Of a stretch of 64,000 nt of DNA, positions 35,896 through 48,915 are shown piece after piece. The notes below the pieces were generated by a model, which made no database searches, was not told where the DNA came from, and saw only the letters and a program-made list of their open reading frames with translations. The translations under genes were made by a program, and so were the position numbers. The DNA lies in the NCBI GenBank assembly GCA_012932295.1, contig JAAONU010000001.1, positions 36,177,449 through 36,241,448 of the forward strand, given 5' to 3'. Source of the DNA: Cyclina sinensis (taxonomy: Eukaryota > Mollusca > Bivalvia > Venerida > Veneridae). The first letter of the stretch is position 1. Every line of letters begins with the position of its first letter.

Positions 35896-38113
35896 AAACA
35901 TGTGACTAAATTTGATTTTTTTTCGGCAGGGGATATTAATTCGTAGAATTTGCCCTTGTTTCATTTGCTTCAGCAACAGATACAAGAAGTGGAATTTATT
36001 TCAGTAATATAACTTGCATACCTCTTTCGACTAGACCATTACAAAACTGACATACTTGATTAATATTGTTTTTTATGTGAATTTGTTCTCGCCCTCTTCG
36101 GATGTAATCTATTGTACCACAAATTAGGAAACTGCCATGCATAACTTGAAATTTTTAGCTTTTCTTTTTTTTTTTTTTTTTTAGTAAATGTTTAACTATT
36201 ATAGGATTGAAAATAATCTAAAGTAATAAAGAGTCCTATTGAAATATCATTATAAAGTAATTAGTCTTATTTTTATTTCAATATAACAATAAGGATAACT
36301 TATTTCATTTTGATTTCTGATGATTATGTGAATACGAAACTGATTAATATATACATAGAATCCATTTTCATCACACTATAAAGGACAAATGACTCTTGAA
36401 ACGTTTCTCGAAACTATCTCAATGGTATACAAAAAGTCATGTACTCGTACATTTATGCGACATTTACTTTTTGTTACCAGTGTTGCAAAGAATCATCACT
36501 GAGTTGATAAATTTAGTATTTTTTGAAAATGTTAAAACGTTTTTAAAGACCAAACTAGATTATAAGGACGTGTATATAATATTGCCATTACTTTTAGAGT
36601 CCTCGACAAAAAAGTGCTTCAGTGCGTTATTAGTTTAAATATTAGTAATTGCAATTTCCATACAACATTTGTTTCTGAGGCATACTTTACTCAAATGTAT
36701 CTATCTGTAAATCTTCTTTCGGTTAGATTATTTAACTATGTAAAATATGTGTTTATTTTCCCTAAAATATTCAGACCCAAAAACACAAATTGATACAACA
36801 AAATTGTTGCGTAGTTGTCCTTTATAGTAAAGTTACTGATAAGAGAAGTTCGTATCAATAATTGATAAATGAATTTCTTGCTTTATGTTTTCTTGAAGAT
36901 GTATTGATACATGATTTTTTTTACGTTTTCTTGAAGATTTATAGGTAACAAATAGTGTTGTCAGCTTTTTAACAAATATAACATAACAGTATCAGAAACA
37001 ACCTTGAAAAGTATAAAACTATAACAAGATCGTGCACAATACTTGCATTTAAGATGAATCTTTTGTTTATTAAAACATGGAGTGTCGTCTACTACTCTTC
37101 TAGGTCAAAAGGAGCAAGTGATCTTTTTATTCATCGAGAGAAAAACTACAACAAACAAACGAGTGTCAGCCCTGATACTTACATGGCAACATCAAGTCAC
37201 AAAACTCAACAGACGTTAACTGTTTCACGGAGGTCGTAAATTTGACACTGATTTGTTATAAAACTTAACAAAGTCCGTAATATATGCTGAAATGAAACGA
37301 ATTACGATAGAGACTGGCGAATAAATTAGTACGTTTCCATTCGCTGTTTTATTTCATATTGAGGGAAAACAATAAGAATTTGTTGCTGATATAAACGATG
37401 GTCTAATGCAAATTCCCATCCCATTTAGATGCTGTAGTGTTCGTTCTGTGCAGTATATTGATCCGTTACAGTGTAGATTTCGCGATGAAAACTTTATATT
37501 GCTGAAAATAATGTTGCTCTATCATTACTTTAAAAGCGTAATAAAATGATTGTAAAATTCCGACAAATAAACATCATACTTCTTAATCTAAAAACGGTTT
37601 GCATTTTAAACTAAAAACTGCATTTTCTTTAAAACATTGTTTCCAGTAAAATCAAAGTTGTGCTTTGAAAAAGACATTGGTAAACTATCACCTCCCTGCA
37701 TCTTTGAAGGAATAATTATAACAATGTTCGTATAGAATAGTTTCAACGTAAATATTAGGTGTATCAGTAAAAGTATTGTATTTCATACAAAACTATATCA
37801 TTATACAATTACATTTTATATTTCTTTCCTTAATGCTAGTCCAAATACTTACATCTCAACAAACCTATCAAAGTATTGTAGTCTTTTGTCTCAGTACTAA
37901 ATAATCTTCGAAACTCTAAGTTTCCTGTTGATATTTAAGAATTGTTTCTTTAGCACACTCATAGACTGCAATTTAACACCGTCATGAGTACTTGATCAGA
38001 ATATTGCAAGTTAAATACCCCAAACATATCCTACATTGACATCTATACATTATTAGTTATAAATGGCTTTCATTGTGACGTGTTGTAATAAATTTCTATC
38101 TCGTGGTATTTAA

Positions 38114-38319
38114 CCCTTAATCTGCTGGAACCGAAAGTGATTATCCTTTGCAACCAGTATAGAGCCAGGCCAGCCTGCACATCCGTGCAGTCTGACCAGG
38201 CTCTATACTGTTGGTATCTCCATTTTTGTATTTTGATATTGAAATCCCTTAAATTTTGAATGGACTGTTCCAAATTCAAAGCTGGGAAAATCCATTACAA
38301 AATTTCAGCATGTTTAGGG
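38114..38319. mobile_element. 206 bp hairpin MITE inserted at TTAA
   Basis: TTAA lies on both sides (38110-38113 and 38320-38323). Ends are CCCTTAATCTGCTG and, inverted, CCCTAAACATGCTG. The centre is a strong hairpin with arms CAGTATAGAGCC and GGCTCTATACTG around a second hairpin (CTGCACATCCGTGCAG). Partial copy C keeps the empty TTAA site at 48071-48074, within matching flanks (CTCGTGG.ATTTAATCTG). TTAA targets are typical of piggyBac and Kolobok superfamilies. I recall close relatives being very abundant in venerid clams. Confidence 0.92.
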
Positions 38320-38358
38320 TTAATCTGCTGTATTTTTGTTTTCTGTTTTCTCTTGCAA

Positions 38359-38361
<3 letters not shown>

Positions 38362-38407
<46 letters not shown>
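38362..38407. repeat. (TG)n microsatellite, 46 bp
   Basis: About 23 TG units, in copy A only. The matching positions in copies B and C (near 61780 and 48115) have no TG run. Confidence 0.95.
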
Positions 38408-38412
<5 letters not shown>

Positions 38413-39424
38413 TAAAAGAAAATCAGAAAACCGATAACTAACGAAAAGTACCAAAAGGTGATTTGTTGTAGTTTCAGTTAAATTATTTAATGATCAAGAT
38501 TTCTACCACGTGTTCGCATGTATTGTTGAAGTTGATTTATTAACATTAAAGACTATCTGTACTTATTTGTACATTGCATTCATCATTGTCGTTACGGCGT
38601 TTCGCGAATACAACACTGTTGTCATATATTCTGTTTTTTGTTACACAGATATGTAATCAGATAAGCTTGTCTAACCATCTCAAATCAGCCAGTGATCTAT
38701 TAACATATCACCAGTATTTTTCTTAGAGTTGTAATACCTGATAAGGACTTTACCTGATCAAGTTTAGAATACTTTAAACTCTAAATGATTTCATAATTCT
38801 TTCACGATGTCACATTTTTTCTTCATTTTTACCTTGTCCGTTTTATACATTATTCGATGGTGTGTGGTATGGTGCAGGTTAACATTACAAAAGACAAAAA
38901 CTGTATCATATACATGTATAATAAATTATCCTGTATACGTCCGTCTATGAGTTACAAAACATTTAAAACTTTAGTTACTTACATTGTATTTGTCCAGACA
39001 GTTTTGTTAATTCAAAATTTAAAACTGCGGAGCGACAATATGGCTTTAGGGCTTGTTTTCAGAAATTATCAAAAAATGATCATGACGTTACGTAAGATTT
39101 GAATTTCAATGACAATAGAAGAAACAATGTTGTCAGTGTTATAAACAGAAAAATAGTTTTGAGAGACAACATCAACATTTCTTCGATAAAAACATTTCAA
39201 TTCGTATCGTTGACAAGAATTTTTGATAGCATTGTTGATATTACTTTGAACATTGTTAACGACAGTTCAATCTTATCTCTATACTAAAACAACGTAATAC
39301 ACATCTTTCTGTACTATGCATTAACGACATTATTGAAACTTCTCATTGTTTCCACACTTATTGATAGAAACAGCAATCTACTACATAGAACATTTTTCTC
39401 TCTTCTGAATCTTAAAAGTTATCT

Positions 39425-39645
39425 TAGGAGATTTTTACAGTGCTTACAAACAAGTCAGGAGAAAATTTCTACATTGTGTACAAGGAAACCAGGAAATTTC
39501 TACGCTGAGTGCAAATAAGTCGGGAGATTTCTCCTTTTCTTACCAGCATGGTATTGTCAGGATATTTCTAGAGGAGATTTTTACAGGGCTTACAAGCAAA
39601 TCCTGAAATTTCTACACTGCGTACAAACAAGTCTTGGGATAATTT
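39425..39645. repeat. ~31-34 bp minisatellite shared by all three copies (copy A)
   Basis: Diverged tandem units of the type GGAAATTTCTACATTGCG followed by TACAAACAAGTCA. The same array is at 48376-48595 and 62876-63100, so it predates the duplications. Confidence 0.75.
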
Positions 39646-40704
39646 TTCAGAGAGATCACATCGAAAATTGTAAATAACTTTCTATTAAATAGCTTTTATG
39701 GTCATTGCAGTAGAACAAGCATAGCTATATGGCATACTGAGACACAAGGACATTTTTTCCGCGACAATATCGTGCATAATTTGTAAATGAAATGTTTTCT
39801 TTATTTTACTTGTTGCTGTTAGAAGCGCCATTTTCTCTATATCAACTGGATTAAACTCTTGAAACACACTTAATGAAAATTCAAGCGAAGCTTCAACTGA
39901 TCGAATACATGGGACAAGTAATTTCCTTTGAAAAGATCTAAAATTCATTTTGCTCGCACATCTTCAGATGTCAATCTTGAGTTGAATAGGTCTTGAGAAA
40001 CTCTGTCTGTTTCTTGAGCAGTAAAATTCACCAGATGCAGTAAGTATTACATTTGAAATTCCCGTGTTCTCCTTTGTTATGCATTTTTAATTCGGTCTTG
40101 AGACAGAATCTCCAACACGCAACTTTCGTGGTATATTTTAATTAAGCTGAACTTGAGGCGGACACCTCAATGAATTCATAGCAAGATACTTGAAGCAGAG
40201 AGCGTGAAATCACTGGTGACCACTACTTTTCATCAGCCACAATAATCCCTAAAAATCGATTTTAATCGACAGTTTGACTTCGAGTCTGATGGATATATTA
40301 AATTGAAAGCATTGACAAATTTGCAAGCCTTAGAGTGGTGTGCGTGCGAATGGTGTAGAATGTGAGGAGATGCATTTTCCGCTACTTCATATAATGAATT
40401 CAACTTTTCATTAGAATAAAATGTCTAAAACATGCACAACTTATGGACATAATTGCCAAGCCCCTTTCATCTTATTTTAGTAATATTATGCATGTGAATC
40501 GTGTATATAGAATGTGTGAAAATGATTTTTCTTCTTTATAAACTGATAATGTATAATTTCAAATCTTTCATTAGAATAAAATTAGAATTAAAAGTCTGAA
40601 ACATGTTCAGCATAGACGCAATAATACGAAAAATGCATGTTGTTTTTTCTAAAGAAGGTGGCGCACATGAACGATTCTGACTATAAAACTTAATGGGACG
40701 GATG

Positions 40705-43700
40705 GTTACGAACAGCAGATGATTCCTATTAACTGTAGCAGAAGTGTCAGTACATAGTGAGTTTCAATCAAGAAAAATAACACTCCAGAATCGGTGATGA
40801 AACTGTTGTGGAAGGTTTACACTGATTCGTAAATGGCCCTTATTGATTCAAATACCTCTGCAGTAAATGGATATTATGATGGCCACAATTCATTATCTAA
40901 TTGAATTCTACCATAAAACTGAACCTAAATGTATTTAATGTTGTTGTCGTTCATTTCAGGCGACAAAAGACGGAATAACTTTTCTTTTACCGTTGTTTAT
41001 GTGTTTATACAATTTATTTTTATTTGCAATGATATTTCCTTTTGAAAATAAATACGAAGGCTCTACCGTTTATGTAAGCCGACGAACGTTAGATCTAAAC
41101 TGAATTTGTCTTCGATCTAAGTCATTGTCTGAATCAATCTTTTCGGACACTGTAACGAGTGTAAAAAGCTCCTTTTACGCGAAGTCGATTTTAAACATAA
41201 ATCCGTGGCATTAAATAATTTACATCGATTACGTATTTATCATAAATAAGTTACTACAAATGTTATAACAACGCTCAATGACTGCTGCTATGACTCGAAT
41301 CAGTACTTACGTTGGAAGGATGGAAAGATAATTACCCTGGTTTCATTCAAACACGCGACCTTTGAAATGGGAGAACCTCGACTTCTGCCTCATTCATATC
41401 GTGATGTAAAATGAAAACTTTGTTTTCTGAGTGTGGAATGCATCTTAGTTATTTTGGCTAAAGCTAAGTAATATTAAGCATTTTATAACCATTGCAGAAC
41501 ATTGTGTTACATTGCTACAAAAAGAGTGCAAACCTGTACTTTGATATTTCTTCAAATGTTTGAAATGAATTCGACAACACTGTAAAATATTTCTCTTTAC
41601 ATGCAGTAGATAAAGCCAGTGTCAGAAGAGTGAGAAAGTAAAGAAACACATCTGAAATACCAGTGCATTGAAAGTTTAAATTAAGTAAATGTTAGTTGTC
41701 AAAATGTTGTCAAAACAAGTATAACAGAAACATCTCGAGCATCTTCTTAAATTAAAAGTAGCAAAGCAAGTAAGAAATATGCATGTGCATTTTGAAAAAT
41801 AACGAATGTCATATTAACTATAATTAAGTGGTGTCAAAATATTTGTGCACTTTTCCTGAGCGGACAGAGGGCAACTGACAAAAACAAGCAATAGATCAAT
41901 TTACATCTACATAGGTTTATAAAACTCTGCTGTTTTTGTTTCAATATTTTTTCATTCTGATTTTCTTTTTCTCAAAGTCACATATACTGTTAATTTCAAA
42001 GTATAAATATATCAGTATATCATATAGCAATCATTCAGTGAGCGAAAAAAAAATGACTGAAGGAATGAACGAATAAATCAAAGTCTGAATGAATTTCATA
42101 TCAACGCCGGTTAGTTCTGTAAAAATATAAAATTCTATTAATGTATTTCAAACATATTCCTCTCATTTGTAGACTCTCCAAGACGGAAGACCAAAGCAAG
42201 ATTTGTGTCTCTTCACTTCCTTTTCAGCCGACAGTATCTCTGAGCTTTAATCTAATGTTTCCAGACAGAGACTGTTACGTTTAACTGTTAGTTTGTTGTT
42301 TTTACGCTTCTGAATGAGGGCATCGGTGAGAATTGAAAAGTTTTTTGATACAGACATGTATATATCACGGAAATTACCAATATTACATTTTACTTCATTT
42401 TTTTACATTATTTAATAAGGGTTAATACATGGACAATTGCATATCTCATTCAATAACATTGGACAGAGTATATAGAAAGTCAGCTAACTGCAAAAAAGCA
42501 GTTTAGTAATTTGGTACTGTCTATATTTGATAGAATAATTTTGATTTTATTGCAAAGCTTATCTTTACAATTTTTGAAAACAAGTTTGTTTTGTATTTCA
42601 AATATTTTAAAGCATTACGATTCCACTGAATAAAAGGAATCGGGTATATTCCGAAGTTCCGTGCCGTATTCCAGATATTGGTGTATGAATAAACAGGGTC
42701 AGGCAAAGCAAAAGGTGCGCAAGGTTATCACTAATTTACATTTTGTTTAGTGTTGATGGTCCCTAACAATAGGGACCTACAATTATAGATCACATTTAAC
42801 CATAATGATTCTTTCAGAAGCTTTCATAAATTGTTTGTCTTGTTTATCAGCTAAGATAAAAAAGATTGGTGAAAAATCTGGGATGGGAAAATCTTGTGAA
42901 ACGTATGAAAATAAATTGTTTAACATATATTTATAAAGTTTGGCAAAAAAGTGTTCGCCCTGATGATTTTCAAAACTTGTTAGATACTAGGTCATGTAGG
43001 GGAAACTTGAGATAATACCTGGATCTAAATTTAAAAAAAATGAGAACACTTCAAAGGTCACATTTGAATTATATGATTTTCTTATTTGTCTTGTTCAAAA
43101 TGATCGTCCTGATATTCAGATGAGGTAAAAGTGGATCACTTCAGATAAAAGTGAAGGTCACAACCTTGTATCAATGACCAAGTCACCAAGAAACCTAGTC
43201 AGTAGGGTTATTTTGATGATCTACTTGAAACACCAGTAAGATTATTTGACTGAAATAAAAGAACCTGTAGATCGGTTGACATACCATATTTAAATATCTT
43301 GTATTCAACAAGAACAACGACATTCAGTTGAGCGATATATAACCATCATAGGCCTCATTTTCTTTATATAATTTATGGCTGCATCGCTCGTAATCATTTT
43401 CCATCTGGGTGATAGTTTGTAATACTGTGTGATTGTTATCACTCGTATTATTTTTAATTATTTTCTAATTTCAAGCATCTATGTCTCATCTTGTGTACAG
43501 AAAAAGGCTGACAGGTTGTGTCCTTTACAGATTTTAGAAGTCCTGATAACTTAAATTACGTCAGATAAATCCTGAATTCTTTGAAAATTGATCAGATTTC
43601 ACAACTCAGTAAACACGTCTGCTTTCTTCCGAGTAATACGAAGAGTAACGGTCGCTGCCGTATACTGACTGTATATCTTTAGGACAGTGTTTAGGCAATA

Positions 43701-44519
43701 ACTGATAACGCACTGCTCACTCCAATAAACTGATGTTAACATATTTAGTTTTTACACACCCAACCAAAATCTCAAAGCTGTTTCTGTATTTCGTTGTTTT
43801 AAGCAACATTAAGTAAGTTGGTATAAGAGAATTATTGATGTTCTACATTCTTGCAAAACTTAGAGGCCTATTTTGAATTTGGGAATATTTTTTTGAAAGA
43901 ATAATGAGGCAAATAAGTTTTTTACTCCTTTCTTAAAACTTTACTAGTGCCTAAGGATTTTAACACACGTTACTTGTCATGTCTCCAGATTAAATGGTTT
44001 AGAAAATCTTAGAACCGATAAAATTAACACCTTATAAATTCATATTCTGAATTTCTCTGTTTTCAATTTTTGACTCGAAATAACTGCTTTATTTGAAAAA
44101 CAGAATTTTGCCTTCGTCTGAGTTTTATGAATAACATTTTTAATGGAATTTATTATCCTTATTTGAATCTCACTTTCCGAATTCTAGAATTACTCATCTT
44201 GCCATGTTATTTACTTCTGCCTGAATTTCCCTTCACTGTATTTGCTTGTCATTGTGAATTATTGTTTATTACAGTTTTTTCCATGGCACATGCATAGAAT
44301 AATTTTACAAATTTAGAGATATCTAAGTTCGTCTCGATTTACAATTGCTCCCGATACATGTTTCTGAGTATTTTTTTATTTTGATTTGGTGATGAAATTG
44401 TCTCTTCAATTTTATATAATTTAATCTGATATAAGTTTTTTTATCATTTGAGATCTTTGATTGTAATATGTTTCCTGAATTTTCAGATATATGATCTCGT
44501 ATGAGCAACATGAAAGCAG
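40705..44519. other. Spacer between duplicate copies, no gene recognised
   Basis: AT-rich, without recognisable exons. A short perfect stem (GGTCCCTA/TAGGGACC) sits at 42759-42778. Blocks with 'aaggtcaca' near 43060-43160 resemble the dispersed repeat at 53.3 kb. Confidence 0.4.
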
Positions 44520-44527
44520 ATAGCCAT

Positions 44528-45167
44528 GTAACACCGCACTTTGGGGTCAAACACACTTTTGGGTGCGTTACACAGGTACATATGCAATTTTTAACATCAG
44601 ACAAACGACCGCACTTTGAAAATTAAATCAATAAAAATGACTTTTAGTGATATTTTAAAGTAATATTTTGTAGTTAATGCCAATGGTAAACTAAAAATAA
44701 GGAATGACGTAGGCGAAATGTATTAAGTCGGATAACAAAAGCAGACGATAGCTTATATTTTTTTACTTTACATATACAATTTAAATAGTTTGTTATATAG
44801 TCACGATTTTCGTGATTATTTAAAGTGGTAAATTCATAAAACGTTTATCACTTACATTTAATAAGCAACATAAACAATGTTTTTATTTTTTGAATTACTG
44901 CTACATCAGAATTTAAATGGCACTAAGTAAGATTATTTGATTGCACAGTCATGTATCTAAGTATCGACCGTCATCTTGAACTCCACCTTAAATATTTCAA
45001 TGTTGCAGATCGAAAAAAACTCAGTACTCAGTATTTAAAAAGAACTCAGTTGACACCTTCAGAACTTTGGAACCCAAAATGTGTTGATATGTAGCATATT
45101 AAGGCACTTTGGGGTTCATTTTTCGATTCTGACCTAAAGTGCGTTTGACCCCAAAGTGCGGTGTTAC
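44528..45167. mobile_element. 640 bp non-autonomous transposon with 8 bp target duplication
   Basis: Terminal inverted repeats start GTAACACCGCACTTTGGGGT and continue CAAAC(a/g)CACTTT. Direct duplications ATAGCCAT (44520-44527) and ATAGCCAC (45168-45175) match at seven of eight bases. GCACTTTG-type motifs recur subterminally (about 44610-44620 and 45103-45115). No protein is encoded. An 8 bp duplication fits hAT or P superfamilies; the GTAACACC terminus does not let me choose. Confidence 0.9.
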
Positions 45168-45175
45168 ATAGCCAC

Positions 45176-45883
45176 GTATTTATATATCAAGAGCAACATA
45201 AAAGGAGTGATGCAGTCGGTATAAAAGTCGGTCGAAACTTGTTCAAACAGAGCTGATGGCCATATTTAGAAGCATTTGAAGTGTACTTGCAAACGATACA
45301 ACAATACAGTAACAGGACAAAACGGAAAGCAATGGGAGTTGTATGAATGCTTGCCTTTTTGAGTATGCAAAACTTTCTCGAGGCCACATCATGACACAAA
45401 CAAAATTAATTTAACAGAGCTGTAAAATGTTTTTGGGGGCAGTGGTTTTCCAAAAAGAAAAAAAACACAGTCAAGGAAAGCGACAAAAAGTTTTTTTCTA
45501 TATATAAGTTTAGCAACTATTTGCTAATTCCTTTAAACTAATGCTTTAACGGTAATTTTGTAATGTGTCAATGTTATTACAATAAATGACATACACGGTA
45601 ATCTTATAAATTAAGCATAACATGACGACATTTTCTGATTTCCGTGCTCTGAATACGAGAACATGGAAGAAGTTTACAAAGACATCAAGAACAGCCGAAT
45701 ATTATCACAAATGTCGTTTTAATAGTTTATATTGTCAGTACCTTAATTAAATTAGCAAATATAGTGTGGTTCAAAGATTATTTTTATTTTTGGCAAAATT
45801 ACTAGTATGGATATAAAAACGCCATAGTTTATTTTAATCAAGTGTTTAAAATTCTGAAATAACCTTAATTAAATTTCAAACAT

Positions 45884-45953
<70 letters not shown>

Positions 45954-47764
45954 CTCACAAATTGAAAAGTCACGTGAAACAATTTGCTACAAGTTGTTTA
46001 AATTCTGGATTACCAAAAGGTATGTATGTATACCTGTCCGACAAGTTCAAATATTAGTCGCGCGTTTTAGTCACTTATTTCATTTTTCACGGAACACTAA
46101 AACACGTCCTTGTTATTACAATATGTATACGAAATTCTGTTCTCCATGGCCGTTGTCTGTCTCAGTAAACAATTTATAAACTATTTATTTGCTTTGAAAC
46201 TAATTGGAAGCATGATTGTTAAAAGGATAAAAATAAACAGCGTAGGAATGAGGTCTGACCTGCTTAGATAACAAAGGAAAAAGAAGAGTTCCCTAACATA
46301 CTAAATCATGCAAACCTGTCTATTAAGAAATGTTTAGCACATAACTGTTCATTGTCGACTAATAATTTTCATACAACGCTGAAGATCAACAACCGTTTGG
46401 CATCCGATGTTGATTACTGTTACAAAAACGAAGACCGCTATAACATAGATGAAACTAATAAATTGCCTTGTGCACCCTGCCATAGATGTTCAGCTCGAAA
46501 ATGTTTTGTTTGAAATACATATATAGGAAAAAAACATGTCACTCCTGACATAGATAAGCTATTACGTGACAAAGAATACTTGAGGTAAATGTTTATAAAT
46601 GTGCCAAAGTCAAATTGATATCGTAACAAATATAACCTGTGCTGCCTATGGTGCTTTAGGGCTTCAATTTTCGTTTTGATGTTTCTCAGAAAACCTAAGC
46701 AAATCACAGTTGTTTTAGTCTTCGGTAAAGACCAGCTTGCGTTTATAGAAGCAGATTTCAATGATGTTATTTCTTTCAGGGCTTTGAGTTCAATAATCAT
46801 CTCGATCATCTCGATCATTCACAGTATTTCATGAAATTGTGATCATTTTAATGTTAAAAGGCTTTGCTTTTTTCACATTTCTTGTCAATAGCTTGTCTTA
46901 AAAAACAAGTGAACGAAAAAAACATATACAAAAGATAAAACATGATACCGATTCCGTGGTGAAGAATATATCTTAGAGCTTAATGCATTTTTTTTCCCTG
47001 CGGAAATATGCTTTCCAGACTGGCAGGTCAAGTGTTATTATTTAAAAAAGACGAATATTTAGGTAATTAGATCTGATATTGCGTGAGAAGTTATTGAGAT
47101 CTCCTGAATATTGTGCATAGTAATTCGTGGTTTAGTATGCTGTATAAGCTTAAACTGTGTAGCAGACACGTACAATGCCCAGAATATATCTAACAGACCT
47201 AAGGGATATAATTTCACTTTTGTAAGAGTCACGGACACAGGAGATGAAACTTACATACACAAAATCTCAGAATATTTCCACACAAAACATATAATGATGG
47301 TTACATAATTTTGTATATTTGAATTCACATTATAGTTTCGTTTATTTAAACTTGGAATCACTTACGTTGATATGTATTGCATTAACATTATTGTTTATCT
47401 AATTAAATTCAGGTGATATATTGGTCTCTTGCTTTTTTTCAGGGAAAAAGTTGATCACATTTTTTCTCTTATTTTCGGCATATCTGCGTCTTCATATATC
47501 CTGTATATTGTGCTATTTTGTCTTTTTACATATCTCGTATGACCAAGACCAACAATGTAAAGAATAGGCAAACAAATTATTTTTGATAGTCAGCATTTAA
47601 CACTAAATGAATTTTTGGCTGTGACATCTTACATCGGGGTCATGCCATTCACTCTCCATAGCTTTTCTTGCTGTCAGTAACCAGTTTCTTTTAAACAAGC
47701 CTTGTTCAATATATAGGATTTCTGGACTAGCTTAAGTTAAATTTTCCTAAAACATCTGCATTGT
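45176..47764. other. Spacer, no gene recognised
   Basis: Apart from the AT microsatellite, I see no supported feature. Confidence 0.4.
45888..45949. repeat. (AT)n microsatellite, 62 bp
   Basis: Uninterrupted AT dinucleotide run. Confidence 0.97.
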
Positions 47765-48375
47765 TAAACAATTATTTTGTATGTTTCTTCCCTAACTGAT
47801 ACTCCAAATTCTTACATTTCAACAAACCTGTTAAAGCATTTTTTTTGTCTCAGTACTAAATAATCTTCCAAACTCTCAGTTTCCTGTTGAGATTTGAGAA
47901 TTGTTTCAGTAGCACCCTCGTAGATCACATTCGTTTACCATCATGAGTAATCGATCAGATATTGCTATTTTAATATCCCAAATACACCTCACATTGGCAT
48001 TAAATTATTACAAGTTTTTGGTAAATGGCTTTTATTGTAACATGGCATTATCGTGTCTATCTCGTGGCATTTAATCTGTTGTATGTTTGTTTCGCGATTT
48101 TTTATTGCAAGAAGTTTGCCTGTGTCTCTTATTTCAAAATAGATCATCGAATAAAAACCAAAAACCAATAATTTTCTGAAGAAAACGTCACTCTCCAATA
48201 AAATGTGTACCAAAATGTGAATTATTCTTTTTTCTGTTAAATTAAAATAATGATCGAGATTTCTAGCATGTTTTCATATGTAGCTTCAAAGCTTATTTAC
48301 TAAGATTAAACATCCACATTTAATCATATCTCTGTACTATGCATAAGAGACAATAAATGTATCTTCAAAGTTATC

Positions 48376-48595
48376 TCAGGAGATTTTTACATTGGATACA
48401 AACAAGTCAGAAAAGTTTACATTGTTAACAAGCAAAACAGGAGAGTTCTACATTCCGTGCAAATAAGTCTGTAGATTTCATCTTTACTTAAAATCAAATC
48501 AGGAGATTTTGTTAGAGATTTGTACATGACTTACAAGCAAGTCAGGAAATTTCTTTGTCGCGTACAAAGAAGAAAAGGGAGAATTATCAGAGAAA
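48376..48595. repeat. ~31-34 bp minisatellite (copy C)
   Basis: Same diverged array as 39425-39645: AGGAGATTTTTACATTGG then TACAAACAAGTCAG, repeated with changes. Confidence 0.75.
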
Positions 48596-48782
48596 TCTCA
48601 TCCAAAATCTTATCGAAAATTGTTATTTACTTTGTATTAAAAAGCTTAATATATAGTCACTGCAGTAGAACAATCCCAATAATGAGACACCTGCATATAG
48701 TAAGGATATTGTATGTGCACTGTACTCGTACAGATAAAGCTTCATTTCAATTTGCATTAATTGTGTTGCAAGAGTAAACCTA

Positions 48783-48905
48783 ATTTATGCGGAAAAGACA
48801 TTGTGCTTCTAACAGCAACAAGTGAAAGAAAGAAAGCTATTATCATTTACGCATAACGTATGATATTGTCCCGGAAAAATATATATCGGTGTCTCATTAT
48901 TTGGC
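48783..48905 (-). repeat. Inverted 120 bp snippet at the copy C / copy B junction
   Basis: Contains GCTTCTAACAGCAACAAGT (48805-48823), the exact reverse complement of 39808-39826 and 63245-63263, with flanking similarity (a GACAATATC/GATATTGTC segment and an ATGAGACACC segment) also inverted. Confidence 0.8.
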
Positions 48906-48915
48906 AGCAACTACA

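Larger units (their letters stand above)
27060..40700. repeat. Segmental duplication copy A
   Basis: Collinear with copy B (48.9-64.0 kb). Anchor pairs: ATCAATTTAG at 27092 and 48931; TATCAGTTTTGGTAAAGAAT at 27671 and 49968; GACGACAAACTCGA at 30029 and 52419; ATATGTCTGCCGTCAGGAAG at 34251 and 58762; TGACACTGATTTGTTATAAA at 37243 and 60109; ACTTGTTGCTGTTAGAAGC at 39808 and 63245. Between anchors identity is patchy, as expected of old, unconstrained DNA. Offset rises from about 21.8 to 23.4 kb because of insertions private to one copy. No conserved open frame was found, so the ancestral unit was probably intron or intergenic. Confidence 0.88.
47765..48905. repeat. Segmental duplication copy C (partial, right-end piece)
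   Basis: Matches copy A from about 37.80 kb and copy B from about 61.44 kb (for example the TCAACAAACCTGT and TTGTCTCAGTACTAAATAATC blocks near 47820-47870). It then carries the shared minisatellite at 48376-48595 and the CACTGCAGTAGAACAA segment at 48659. From about 48783 to 48905 the match continues in reverse orientation. Copy B begins immediately after. Confidence 0.82.
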
